Source: Datnioides undecimradiatus (Eukaryota > Chordata > Actinopteri > Lobotiformes > Datnioididae). From it: DNA of 64,000 bases. Made by a program: the position numbers and the translations under genes. The stretch is from contig WARS01000036.1 of assembly GCA_008933995.1 (NCBI GenBank), forward strand, positions 19,267,285 to 19,331,284, read 5' to 3'. This document shows positions 17,930-29,439 of the stretch, piece after piece (position 1 is the first letter of the stretch; the number at the start of each line of letters is the position of its first letter). The notes under the pieces are model-generated. The model made no database searches, was not told where the DNA came from, and saw nothing but the letters and a program-made list of their open reading frames with translations.

Positions 17930-18143
17930 GCTTGGTCGGGCTGCGAGCACAACACGCACACACAGGCCGTGAGTCAGAGACTGTGATTAAAGATGGAGGA
18001 CGCGTCTTCACATCCACGGCCAAACACACAGAGGCTGATGTCACGAATCCACATGATCACAGCATCAAATCACTGATTAAAACCAGAAGCTCAGCAGAAA
18101 GCTCACCCGAGCAAACATCAGCGTGGCGTCACTCTGCAGCCCG

Positions 18144-18157
18144 CCACCAGGGGGCGC
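18144..18157 (+). promoter_or_regulatory. CTCF-like motif, forward
   Basis: CCACCAGGGGGCGC matches the vertebrate CTCF core consensus (CCASYAGRKGGCRS) at every position. Occupancy cannot be seen from sequence. Confidence 0.5.
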
Positions 18158-19756
18158 TCCGGGTGTTCTGGCCTCGTCCTCCGTCTTTATGTGCAGTCTG
18201 AGCTGAGCCGACGCCGACCGTCACCGAGCGCTGTAGCTTATTTATTGAGTGTCTTACTCGCTGCTCTTACCTCGTTTCCTGTGATCTAAGGGCTCAGGTT
18301 GGAGCGTGACTGGCGCTTCACCGCTGAACGCACCTGCCCTGGTCCCAACGGTCCCTGCGACGCCGTCTTCCTTCTCCTGTTTGTCTTTACTCTGAATGTG
18401 ATCTTTTGCTTTTCATGCAGGCTCAACACGAGTGACGTCGTGTTGCGTCAGCCGGACTTGCTCTAATTTAAGGTGAATAACGTAAACTAATTATTTAAAG
18501 TACGTCGTTGCTGAGGCGGGGCAGCTTATTCCAGTCTCCTCACACCTGCGCTTGCGTTGAGCGACTTTTAGACCCGTGAATGTGTGAATCAGGATCAGCC
18601 TTCACCAGCTGGCCTGTCAGTCGTGATACTTGATTGTATTTAAAGATTTGAGGCCGATTAATTAACGATTCATTGGTGAAAATGTTTTTAAAAAGCGGTT
18701 TTGTTGTCATTCCTTCAGCTCGATCCCAAAGGTTTCCCCCTTCAAGTGTCGCTAATCTGCACTCTGTCACGCTCTCACCTCGGGGTCCATTTAGTAGCTG
18801 TGCCTGAGCTTTCAGCCGTGTCAGATGATCCTTGTTATTCAAGCAGAGCAGCTGCTGGTGAAGGTCATGTGGCCCTGGAGGTGAGATCAGATTTGAGGGT
18901 GAACTCCCTCCCATTGGCTGACTTCAACTCAACGTTCCTGTTATTATTATTATTATTATTATTAGGTGACTTTTTAAAATGATGATGATCATGTAAGTTT
19001 CCTCTTTTTGCCTGAATGTTTCCTTTATTTCCTGATTCAAACATACCAAATTATTATTTTTTAAACTTTCCAGCAGAACAAACTGTTAGAATGAGTAAAG
19101 GTGTATAAAGAGAAGGTACATCGTAAGTTTCCCATCACAAGCTGTTTTTCTGTCATCGTGGCCTGAGCGCATTTTATTTATACTCTTTTGTTTGTTGCAT
19201 TGTGTAAACACACACATGCTCGCTAGTGTACTGGGACTGTGGCAGCATGTGTGTCAGTCCCTGTACGGTGTAATCCAGCCTGTGAGCTTCCACAGCATCT
19301 TTGCACTACGCTGACGGCTGCGGCTCTTTGCTGAATGTAACTTCAGATCATTCCTTAATGTTTACGACGCGTACGTTGTGCTGCGGGTTTACAAAGACTG
19401 ATGGCTGTTTTGGTTTTAAAGGCGCCGCCTGCGTCCGTTTAAATCATCTGCTTGCTGTTTAACGTGTGACGTCGCAGCGATGTTTGTCTGTGCTGCTCCT
19501 GAATCAGCAGGTGGCGGCAGTGTGGAGGGGAAGCACTGACTCCAAACAACAACAACAACAACAACAAACAACAACAACGAGCACTCCATCAGATATTTTC
19601 TACAACCTTTAATGAGCTTTTTCCAGTTTGCTTTGTGATGCTTACATATTAGCCTGCAGCTGATCAGAATACGATACGGATTATGTCTCTTTTCTTTTTT
19701 TAGTCATTTCAGATGCAAATCAGAATGCTCAAACATTAAAAAAATATAAAATGCAA

Positions 19757-19785
19757 AATAAACATACATCTCTCGAACGTTTATT
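19757..19785. terminator. Back-to-back poly(A) signals of C2orf69 and stk17b
   Basis: AATAAA on the plus strand at 19757-19762 and TTTATT (AATAAA on the minus strand) at 19780-19785. The two convergent genes could end within 30 nt of each other. Another minus-strand signal at 21505-21510 would give stk17b a shorter 3' UTR. Confidence 0.4.
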
Positions 19786-22515
19786 AGCTTGTGCTTGTGG
19801 CTGGCTTCACTCTAACCTACAGTAAATCCTTCAGTCTCACAGGACAAAGCAGGAATGTTGGGAGACGGCATCAGTCGCCTGATGTCACCGGCGCTCCGCT
19901 TCTTCTTGAGGATGACGGCCTGAGTGCCAGCTAAGCACCGCCGCTCAGACGATGAGCGCGCACACACACACGCACACGCACACAGAGGCCAGCGAGTGAC
20001 TAGCTGCTGAAATAACAGTACAATAGCTGTACAACATGACAAAACACCGCAGCATAAGTCACGTTCAAGTGACAGGCGGACAATGGCGGCGAACATGAGC
20101 CGCGTCGTCCGGCGCGTTTCGTCATCCTGCAAAGTGAGATCCCTGACATCACTGCGCTGCAGCCCGTCCTCGCTCCGTCCCTGACTCGGGCTGAGCTACT
20201 CGTCAAGTCTCATTCTTACAGACACTGCTCAAACAGGAAGAGAGGAAACTTGAGCAACTTCCTGAATCGAGATGATTTCAAGGCGCCGTCAGCTGTTCTC
20301 AGAGGTACAGGAGAGAGCAGAGCGGACTGAGATGACGTAAGATTCAAGCTTATTTCCTCAACATCAACCTCAGGCGCTGACTCGGTGAGATGAGTCGTTA
20401 CAGTGTGGTGCTCCACTTTATTCAAATGGATGACAGCATACGAGATGAGAGCACGGCCGTGGCTGGAGACGCCCAGCTCCGAACACAAAGGCCATTGTAC
20501 CAGCTGGTGTGACAACAACAAACAGCGAAACAGAAAACACAGAAAACCACAGTGGGGTCTGATGTGGTCTGGCACCTCGGGACAACGACGGGAATGTTTG
20601 GCCGGAGGCTCGGAGCGATCTGAATCTGCGCTTTAGGAGAGGTGAGGCGGTTCTCGCTGAACCGGCAGCACCTCGCGGTTCACATTACACATCCATTCTG
20701 CTGCACGAACACCCGTCTCCGTCTGAAACCGCGCTGAAATCACCCAATCAACTTTCTCGACACCTGAAAATCCTTTCACACCTACGTATCACGACGCTCT
20801 GCATCAGGCCTTAAAGGAGCAGTTCAGCCAGAACGTCAAACTGTTCCTTTAAACGCATCTTCCTCCTGACTAAACCCCGTCTGACTCATCTCCACGTTCG
20901 CTTTACTTCCCGGTCCCACCTCAAACCCAATCCTTTGCTTTCATCTTCCCAGTTCAAACCTTTTCCCATTGATTACTCATCCGGCTGTCACCACAGCAGC
21001 ATCCCCCCTTTAAATAACACCTCAATCGTCCCAGATCACTCGCCTCCCACAACGTGATCCCAACACTTCCTCGTAAGACACGTGAGCGCGTTATTTACAT
21101 TAAAAATATAAAGTATAAGTCCAGCACATAAATAACAACAACAACAACAACAACAACAGGCCTATAAGAATAACATTAAGAATACATAAAGTGAGCAGAG
21201 AGTGAGCAGCATGCCCTGAGATGAAAACAGGAGTAAATCACTTCAGACACCCTGACCCAGGAGGACGGGAGTAGCTTTTGAGTGAGAGCACACTGGATGG
21301 CTTTGGCGAGGGACTGAAGGACGCGGCGAACCCCTCAGAACACGCACGCGTTCAGAAATAGCGCCCGTCTCGCTCATCAGTTCCGTACGTGTGCTCATGA
21401 AGCAAGTGCTTGCGTCGCGTCAACAAAGAGGAACTCGCAGCTCGGTGAGGAAATCCTTTGAGTAAGTGCGGGCGTGGCGTGTGCCCCGCTGCATGAGTCA
21501 CCGTTTTATTCCTCTGAGCTGTTTAAAGTTTTTATGCTACAGCGGAGGGATGAACGAAAACGCTGCAGGCGCCACGGTTGAGTGTGGAAGCTTCGGAGCT
21601 CTTTGGAGGAGCGAGGCCAGTTTCATCTAAAACCCTGAGCTACGTTTGAACCCTGCTGCTGCTGCAGGCATGGAGGAAATGAAGAGTTGGACAGCGAGGG
21701 AAACGCAGACTGCTTGTGCTCGCGTGTTCTGTCCCTCTGAATGTGAACTACAGCCACGGTGCAGCACGGCGGCGGCGGTGCAGCACGGCGGCGGCGGTGC
21801 AGCACGGCGGCGGCGGTGCAGCGTGTTTTATGAATGTTACATTAAAAAAAACAGCGACACAAACAAATTAAAGGCCAAAGCCATTAGCCTGGTTTCCCAT
21901 ATTGCTGCTGCCCAGCCGTCACTAATTCTCTTTAACATGCAAATAAGGACATGGTCACACTTCCTCATTGCAGAGGTGCTTATCTCCCCATCACCCAGCT
22001 TCTGCTGAAACATGAGAGCAGCTAAACAGTAACCAGCGGCGATGACTAAGAACACTTAACTTCCGACCTTAAGGCAGAGCTTCTTTAAGGTTTCTGGAGA
22101 AAACAAAGTATTGCATAGATTTCCCTAAAAACACTCCACAGCAGCCTCCGGCAGGAGACTCAGCACAGTGGGCTCGTGCAGCCCCAACACCAGAGGTTTT
22201 AACAAAGACACGTATTAAATACTCAAAGTTAAACACGCTGCGTTAATCCAGACGCACTGTACAACGTTTCACACCTTTTAACAGCCACGGATCAGCGACA
22301 GATCTCAGGATTTAGCTGGTTATCTTTGGTCTGAGAGGTCGATCTTGGAATTTTTGCAGATTAGTGGAATTTAAACATGAGATAAGTACTTTTGAGTGGA
22401 GGGCAGCAGACAGCTGGTTTTCTGGAGGCTTAAAAGACTTTAAAAGCTCGGAGGGAGGAGCGGACTCCGCTGCCCGACACGTCTCCCCTCTCCTCCCCTC
22501 TTATTTTTACTTTTT
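19786..22515 (-). other. stk17b: Inferred stk17b 3' UTR
   Basis: 2.7 kb downstream of the stk17b stop. There is no credible coding sequence. It contains an (AAC)n run at 21134-21158, a 19-bp minisatellite at 21756-21823, and a stretch at 21870-22060 that includes an ATGCAAAT octamer and looks non-random. Alternative poly(A) signals on the minus strand are at 20417-20422 and 21505-21510. A long 3' UTR would resemble that of human STK17B. Confidence 0.4.
21756..21823. repeat. 19-bp GC-rich minisatellite
   Basis: Three near-perfect copies plus a partial fourth of a 19-bp unit beginning GTGCAGCACGGCGGCGGCG, starting at 21759, 21778, 21797 and 21816. The period is not a multiple of three, which argues against coding. 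It lies in the inferred stk17b 3' UTR. Confidence 0.85.
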
Positions 22516-22962
22516 TCAAAAGTCACCGTCTGCAGCAGCGAGCGTCTCCTCGTCGAAGCGAAACCGTTTTGCGCCGGACTGGGGCGACTCCAGGAAGTTC
22601 TCCTTGTCCTCGGGGTCCTCAGGCGGCGCCGCCCACTTGGTGCCGCAGCTCCTCTCGCGGGCGGTGCGGGTGGGGATGGGTTCGGGGCTCAGGCAGAGCT
22701 GCTGCTGCCACAGCCAGGGGTGGCTCATACACTCTGCAGCGCTGGGCCGGTCCCTGCGGTCGAAGCACAGCGTGAAACACTTTAACTGTCGTCCACCAGG
22801 ATCAGTTAACGCCTGAAATAAGCTGCAGACTCAACAGGCAGCTAACTGATTCCATCAAAATATCAGTAAAACGTCTTTTATGAACTAATGAACTAATTAA
22901 AAAGGGTCAAAATGATTAATAGAGACATGTTTATGTGGAGAAAAGAGGTTTAATTGTCTCTT

Positions 22963-22998
<36 letters not shown>

Positions 22999-23189
22999 CC
23001 TCACTCGGGCACTTTGACCAGCAGCTTGCGGATGAAGTCCACGGCGAGCTCAGACACCCTGGAGAACGCCTCCCTGCTGTAGTCCACGCTCACCTGGGAC
23101 ACGTTCAGGAACGTCTCCTGCTTGTCGTCACCGGCAAACGGAGACTCGCCCGTCACCAGCATGTAGGCGATGACGCCCACGCTCCTGAG

Positions 23190-23223
<34 letters not shown>

Positions 23224-24816
23224 CATGGAGTGAGTCACATGCAGCAGCTCCTGCGGGCTGAACACAGAGCAGCTGAAACTGAATTTCATAACTTTGTCCA
23301 CCACAGACTCGAGAACAAAGGTGCTCATTAACATAAGTACCCAAACTGTAAACAGCTATTAGCTTAGCAGAGCTACTTTGTGGTTTGTGGCTTCACACTG
23401 AAATGGATCACCTTCATTAGAAACAACGATGGTTCGAACACAACAACATCTGATCGCCTGACCGGTTTCATGTTACGGACCCTGCTGCTTTCAGGTTTAA
23501 CGGTTTGCAGGAGCGGACTCACCACAGGTCTGTCGCCGTTGTGATCGGCTCATAATTCAGGATCTCTGGAGCTAAAGGGACGAGATGAAGGAAGAAGTCA
23601 GCTGTCATTCAAAATGATGAAGTCATGCTGGAATTACCCGCGTCGTCTCACCGCCTTTATTGTTTTATTTCACCAGTGCCGACGTTCAAGTGAAGACCTG
23701 TTGTTTCTCTGCTGTTACTCTGTTGTTTCATCTCCTCGTCTGTTTAATTAACATAGAAAACAACCAAACTCCACTCACAACGGAGCTGAGGTCTGTGTAT
23801 TCAGAGCTACGGCCTCTGTGCTAGGCTAAAGCTAACAGGCTAAACTACTGATAATGAGTGTTTACTTATGGAGGTATTTGTGTTACACAGGGCAGGTTTC
23901 CATGTGAGGAGCCCTCCTGCCTGCTCCTGACTCTGATGTGGTCACGCCGGTGATATCCCGTCTTCTTTCGAGTAATCAAAGCGCGTTTCGTGCGCACCGC
24001 CTTACCCACATACTCAGGTGTGCCAAGAATCTCCCGCAGCTCTCCGACCGCGCCCAGTCTGCGTGCCAGGCCAAAGTCGACTATCTTTATATCTCCCGGT
24101 GGAGACACGCTCGTCAGGAGAATGTTCTGCGGCTGAGGGGAGAAGCAAAGAGGAAGCACGGGGTGAACGTCATGTCGAAAGCAGAAGTACAGGAGAGATT
24201 AGATGTACTTTAACACTTCATATAAATCATAATTGTCTTTGAACCCTCGGTGCTTTTCCAACAGAGAGGTGTTTACCTTTCTCTAAGTGCTCTTAACATG
24301 ATTATTTGTTCGAGGGCTGAGAATACACGAAGCATGCGACCCTGTCTAAACACTGGCATTATTGAATTATTGCATCACTCTGTTCGACAGAACATCCCGT
24401 ACAGTTTGTTCTACTTTTGTTTTGCCTGCGCCGTGTTTTTCGTGTTAGCGTGTACTGTAACAGCTCGTGTAAAACTCCCGTCCTTGCCGGCGTTACTCGG
24501 AATCCACCTGCAGCTGCGGTGACGCAAAGGTGAATTCGCAGCTCGGTGTTAATGTCGCAGGCGTGCGCGCCGATCGCTCGTTTTACACTTTGCAGTCGAG
24601 CTTCCCCACTTTGCCCAGGGTGAAGGCTTCTGTCGCCACCTATAATCCTACATCTGGGCTTAACTGTGTCACGGAAAATGGGAAATTGGGGTTTTGAGCA
24701 CAGCCGCGCTAAAAAAGGGAATACCCAGCCGAGCACTTAGGGGGGAGTTTGTGGTGAAGTGAGAGAACATGTAAAAATAGATTTCCCTCAGCTCCGGCTA
24801 CACTCATGCATGAGAG

Positions 24817-24859
<43 letters not shown>

Positions 24860-27800
24860 AGACCTTCAGGTCTAAGTGCACCAGGTTGCTCTGGTGGAGG
24901 TGGTGGACTCCCTCCAGTGTTTGTCTGATCAGACGGGTGATCTGGGCCTCCGGCAGCAGCTCCTCGGACACACAGTGGTCAAATATCTCTCCGCCCGCCG
25001 CGCTGGGCAGAGACAAAACACACACACACACACACACTGTTAATAATACACCAATACACACATGCAGGTCTCTGTTCGTGAACTTGACCGCAGCAAGATA
25101 CTGTAGGTGACTCACTTCGCCAGAGGGTCACCGGTTTGAGCCTACATGCCCCGGCAAAGTTATTATTGAGCAAGAAGGCAACCTCAAGCCAGCTTCCTGC
25201 TTACTCATGGCGAAGCACTGCAGGCAGGAGCGTCGGCCACAGTTGACACAAAGCCCTAAAATTTTATGACATTTCAGGTTATTCGAGTTTGTAATCTGGC
25301 GTTTCTTTACTGCTGTCCAGGCCGTGTTGGATCAACAGAGTGAGCTGCTCACTTGTTCGAGCTGTTTGTGCTCTCAGGAAGGGATTTAAGTGTCTCCGAC
25401 AACAAGTATTAAACAGGTGTGGTTAGAAAATCACAGCAATTCACTTTAAGCCAAACGCTGACTATTCTCTAGTTTCAACTGGACTAGTTTCTGTTTTGAT
25501 GATACGAGGAAACAAGTTGAAGGAGAGTAATGACGCCGGGCAGCGAAGGACTGAAGACATGATTTAACACGAGAGGCCGAGGCCCCGGGATCTGATGATG
25601 ACGCCTTAGAAGATGTTCGCTCGTGTCGCCTGCATCTTTTCAGCTCGAACTGTACAAAAGCTCAGCTAACGCGAGGCTGAAACGAACCCTGATAAACCTG
25701 TTGGGAAGAACGAGGGTTGCATAAAGAGCAGTGAGTTGTGGCAGCTCCTTCAGATCGGACAAACAGGACTTTGCCCTTTAAGAGGCATTTACAAGGATCA
25801 CACTGCCGCTGCGTGTTTTTGCTTGTTTGTGGCAGAAAGGAAAATGTGATCCAGCATTAGTGGAGTTAGGCGGGTTATGTAACAGCAGCAGACTCGATCA
25901 GAAAGGTGAAATGTCGCTGCCTCTGTTGCGAACTCACTATTCCAGCACCAGGACGATGTCGTGGTCCGTCTCGTAGGCGGCGTGCAGGTTGACCACCCGG
26001 GAGTTGTTACGCGCCAGCTCCAGGACGGCCATCTCGTGGGTGACCTCCGCCCGGCAGTCGCGACCTCGCCTCCTCTTCCGTAGGAACTTGGCGGCGAACG
26101 CTTTGCCCGTGGCCTTCTCCACACAGCGCTTGACCACAGCGAACTTCCCCCTGGGAGGCAGAAAGCGCTCGAGTCTTCACTAAACTCATTTGCTTCACTT
26201 ATAACAACAAAAAGAGCCAATGCTGCCACAGAACTCACACAAAAGATAATAAACGACATAATCGATATATTTCCCAGTGTTAATGACATAAGGCTGTTTG
26301 TGAGTGGCTGCAGCATTGGGGCTAAAGGTGCTATACAAATACTGGCATTAGATGACAGGCATCTGTGTTATGTGTCCCAAGCAGCCCTGTTTTATGACTG
26401 CTGCCATACTGAAATCACTGGGCTGACTGTTCGTGTTATTACAGAGCGGGGAGATACGATCTGCTCTCACATGACAGCGTCAAAACTCATCGTCCTGGCA
26501 TGAGTTTGGAAAAGCAGCAACCCAACATAACATGGTGACACATGCATTCATCTCAGTTCAGGAAGGAACATCGCTGACTCTCAGACTGTGGTGAGAACAA
26601 GTTCTACACTGACTCACTAAAAAAAAGAAAAAAGCCTCATTCAGATGATGTTTTATGCAATTTGTGGAAACACTTCTCCCCAAGGCCTGACAGAGGCTGC
26701 AACAATACCAGAACATCCGAAAATAAGCAGCGATTCAAGCCCGAGAGCCCGAGAGCGATGACCGTGAAGGCTGCAAACCCAGGAGGACTAAAAGAATAGA
26801 ACAATGGTGCTGAATTACCCTGCTCCTACGCAGCACCACCCTGCACGCTTATCGGTTTTAGCATCTGATACCCAAAATATGTTTGCAATGAAAGGAGCAG
26901 TGCAAGACACCGCCGTCTGGGACGGTGCCCTGTGAGGCTCATTTGGTCAAATTTAAAGCAGAGCTGGGGTCAGACTCCCAAACTGCAGGATCCTGTGATC
27001 TCACAACTCGCTTTTCTCCAAATGCCCACACCTGTCACACCTCACGCCTCCTCCAGAGCCACACAGGACGTCGCGCAGCTGCTTCTTCAAGGCTGAATTA
27101 CACTCCTCACCGTGACGAGTCCAGGTTGCCATGGTTAAAGCATCCTCACAAACAAACAAAAACACTAGTGTTTATTTTGAGCTGTCTTCCTGGCCTGCTG
27201 ACGCTTCAGCTTGCGAGACGCTATGCTAACCAGCAAATCACTGATACCGCCTGACGCTTGGTGCTGTGCAGGTAACGTGCTGTTGTTGTAGAAGAGTTGT
27301 ATTTGCCTCCAGCAGCCGCCTACAGGGGCTGGAGGGACTCGGCTGTAAAGTGAGGGGCTGCAAGCACACGAGCTGGGTGTTAATCTCCCGTGTGCACCGT
27401 TCGCAGACTGACCCTTCTCACAGTGCACACTCGTGTCGGCCCACGTCCATGCAGACAACACTGATTAATATTTAACTGATTCCATAAAAATAATGACGGA
27501 TTGATTGATGATAAATATGTCTGACAAACAGATGACACAGTGAGACAGAAACTTTCCACTGCCAAAGGTCACGCTTTATTAATCCAAGACGGGGAATTAA
27601 GCTAACACCTTAAAAGGTCAAAACTAGAACTAGTTTGTTTGTCCTTGTCATGTTCTTGAAAATGACTGCACCTCACAGCTTCCTGTTTTGACCAATCACA
27701 CACACAAAGAAGTGAACAGAAGTGGCCCGTGCCATTTCTTCTTTCTGAAACCTGGTTTCCACATGTGTGCGTCTCCTCCTTCCTGTTTTGACATCAGAAT

Positions 27801-28883
27801 TACACAGCACACATTACTTCAAACGCACCTCAGAGTTCTTGGGATACAATCATCGACCGTGAGCTGTTGCCATGGCTCGCGCACACAGTGCCAAACACAT
27901 GACAAAAGGTCCGCTGTCGCACGACCAAGTCAGGTCCTCCTGGCGTATTTACAGCGGTTACAGCTTGGAGTCCAGAGTCCAAGTGCGCTCAACGTGAGAG
28001 TATGAAACTATTTGATCTGTGCTCTTCATGACAACAAATACAAACCAAACAGACCTGAATATATGTTATTAGAGCTGGTTAAATACAGGACTTAGTAGTC
28101 TCAGCCAGAAAAGGAGTCTTCCTCTAAATGTGTCTGTTGTCCACATGTGACATGTGGCAGTTTCCTCTCTCTGATGTCGTCTAAATCTAAATTACCAATG
28201 TAATTCATGCACGCATTATGTAAACATGGTATACATAAGGGGAAATATATGTAATAAAACTTTATGGTGGTGTTAAATACTGAATTTGACTTGAAAGTGA
28301 TAACAAATGGAAATGTGTGACACACTCTGAGCCTCCCTGCGCGTGCACTGATAAGGTTTTCCAAAGCTTTGTCGGTCAATAGTTTCCGAGCTCTATATAA
28401 AATAACTAGATCATGATCCGTCCTCTGGTTATGAGCTACCACAGCAGCACACACACTGTCCTGTAGTACTAGTTTGACTTTCTTTTGACAAATTAGGTCA
28501 ATTTCGAGTACATAGCTTATATTTTGTGTATCCTAAGCATGGGAGATCCTGGTGTGAACAGTGCAGAACTTAGCTTTTTAAACTTCTTTCAGCACTGTCC
28601 TGATTTAATAGTTCATAGCAGGTCGATTTCAAATACAAATCTTGCACTTTGTACACCCTGTTCATGTGAAATGTTAGTGCAATAGGGCACAACTGAACTT
28701 TAAAACTTCCTGCAGACATCCTTGTGCACAGCGACCGTCTGGACCTATCAGTCTGACTCACCTGCCAAGCTCTCCGGTGACTTCATACACATTTTCCATG
28801 GGCTCCGTGCTGATCGGGGTCTGTATTTCGCAGAGCAGCCCCGCGGAGAGCCCGCTGCGACTGTCCAGCCGCCTCCGAGACAT
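22516..28883 (-). CDS. stk17b: Serine/threonine kinase 17B (DRAK2), seven coding exons
   Basis: Coding exons are 28883-28762, 26150-25938, 25002-24864, 24132-24006, 23571-23523, 23184-23005 and 22753-22516, 1068 nt, 355 aa (human 372). It is a death-associated-protein-kinase family member, linked in mammals to apoptosis and T-cell receptor threshold. The kinase domain shows the glycine loop GRGKFAVV (residues 40-47), ATP lysine 62 in [12 protein letters not shown], catalytic HLDLKPQN with Asp156, DFG Asp177 in [11 protein letters not shown], and GTPEYVAPEIL. The N-terminus [11 protein letters not shown] and the C-terminal DKEN...KRFRFDEE match STK17B rather than STK17A. All key catalytic residues are intact and all introns are GT-AG. 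The exons at 23005-23184 and 24864-25002 are tightly bracketed by complementary CA/GT tracts. Neighbour hecw2 is also its neighbour in human. Confidence 0.96.
22965..22995. repeat. (GT)n tract 8 nt from stk17b exon 6 donor
   Basis: In the minus-strand transcript this is an AC run just downstream of exon 6. It is complementary to the GU run upstream of the same exon (23190-23221). Confidence 0.9.
23190..23221. repeat. (AC)n tract touching stk17b exon 6 acceptor
   Basis: Ends 2 nt before the acceptor CAG and reads as GU in the transcript, where it replaces the usual C-rich polypyrimidine tract. Confidence 0.9.
24821..24857. repeat. (TG)n tract 5-6 nt from stk17b exon 3 donor
   Basis: Reads as an AC run right after the donor in the transcript. 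Confidence 0.9.
25018..25037. repeat. (CA)n tract upstream of stk17b exon 3 acceptor
   Basis: Reads as a GU run 13 nt before the acceptor CAG in the transcript. It is complementary to the tract at 24821-24857. Confidence 0.9.
25090..25260 (+). mobile_element. Probable tRNA-derived SINE fragment
   Basis: The stretch AGGGTCACCGGTTTGAGCCT resembles a tRNA B box, and ATTGAGCAAGAAGGCAAC resembles the conserved GAGCAAGGCAC body of fish tRNA-derived SINEs. The 3' end and target duplications are not clear. It lies in stk17b intron 2. Confidence 0.45.
26151..28761 (-). other. stk17b: stk17b intron 1
   Basis: 2.6 kb, GTGAGT...CCCAG. Around 26300-26345 the words GGGGCTAAAGGTGCTATACAA resemble the GCGCTATATAAAT tails seen in fish retroposons, but too little is left to name it. 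I see nothing else. Confidence 0.8.
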
Positions 28884-29430
28884 CTTCCTCTGCTTGTGGG
28901 TATCGGTCCAGCTGCCGGCCGCCCCGGCTGGATAAAGCCCCGAACGATGACTGACTCAAATGAGAGATGAACGACCAAACTAACCTGTGCGGCTAGTTAA
29001 CGCGTACACTACCAGCTTCGCCTGAGTTACATGTTAATGTTAGCTCCCCATGCTAATGTTTGGTTTAGCCCCGGTTAGCTCAACTGACGCTAACTAAGTT
29101 AGCTCGACGCTCAAAGTCGCGGCTTTTAAAGTGAGTTAAACCGAGTTATAATGAACTGAAGCGAAGAAGCGCAGTTAGTTTTATAAAACCTAAACCTACG
29201 GCTGATTAAAGTGCGGGGGTTTCTCCACGCTGCCGCCGCGGGTGGACGCTGCCTCTCTGAGTTTATCCGGAGACTTTCCGATCACTTTAACATCGTTTTC
29301 TGTTTGACACTTAGTGGACACGTCACGGCTCTGCGCATGCGCACTGCTGTTGCGTTTGAATAAAGCCAGGTCGGGTTTGTTTGAAACGCGAAAACGGTTT
29401 ATTGTCGGTGTGAAACCTCGTGACACGCGT
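28884..29430 (-). promoter_or_regulatory. stk17b: Promoter and 5' leader of stk17b
   Basis: GC-richer DNA upstream of the start codon. A perfect NRF-1 palindrome (TGCGCATGCGCA, 29332-29343) lies about 450 bp upstream of the ATG, next to a CRE-like half site (CGTCAC, 29321-29326). A cluster of GTTAGC/GCTAAC words spans about 28980-29110. There is no evident TATA box. The transcription start is not determined. Confidence 0.5.
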
Positions 29431-29439
29431 GTTTAACGT

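Larger units (their letters stand above)
17930..19785 (+). other. c2orf69: Inferred C2orf69 3' UTR
   Basis: About 1.85 kb without coding potential from the stop to an AATAAA at 19757-19762. It contains a CTCF-like motif (18144-18157), a (TTA)n run at 18941-18964 and a (CAA)n run at 19545-19578. The extent is inferred from the poly(A) signal only; an earlier end is possible. Confidence 0.4.

Noticed and set aside
17540-17959. 139-codon minus-strand open frame
   Set aside because: Antisense shadow of the GC-rich last exon of C2orf69.
21646-22008. 120-codon plus-strand frame containing the minisatellite
   Set aside because: The repeat period of 19 changes frame at every copy, and no protein similarity is seen.
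25120-25140. tRNA gene-like B box
   Set aside because: No complete cloverleaf; better explained as part of a degraded SINE.
22516-28883. STK17A as the identity of the kinase
   Set aside because: The N-terminus (MSRRR), the DKEN and KRFRFD C-terminal motifs and the hecw2 neighbour all point to STK17B.
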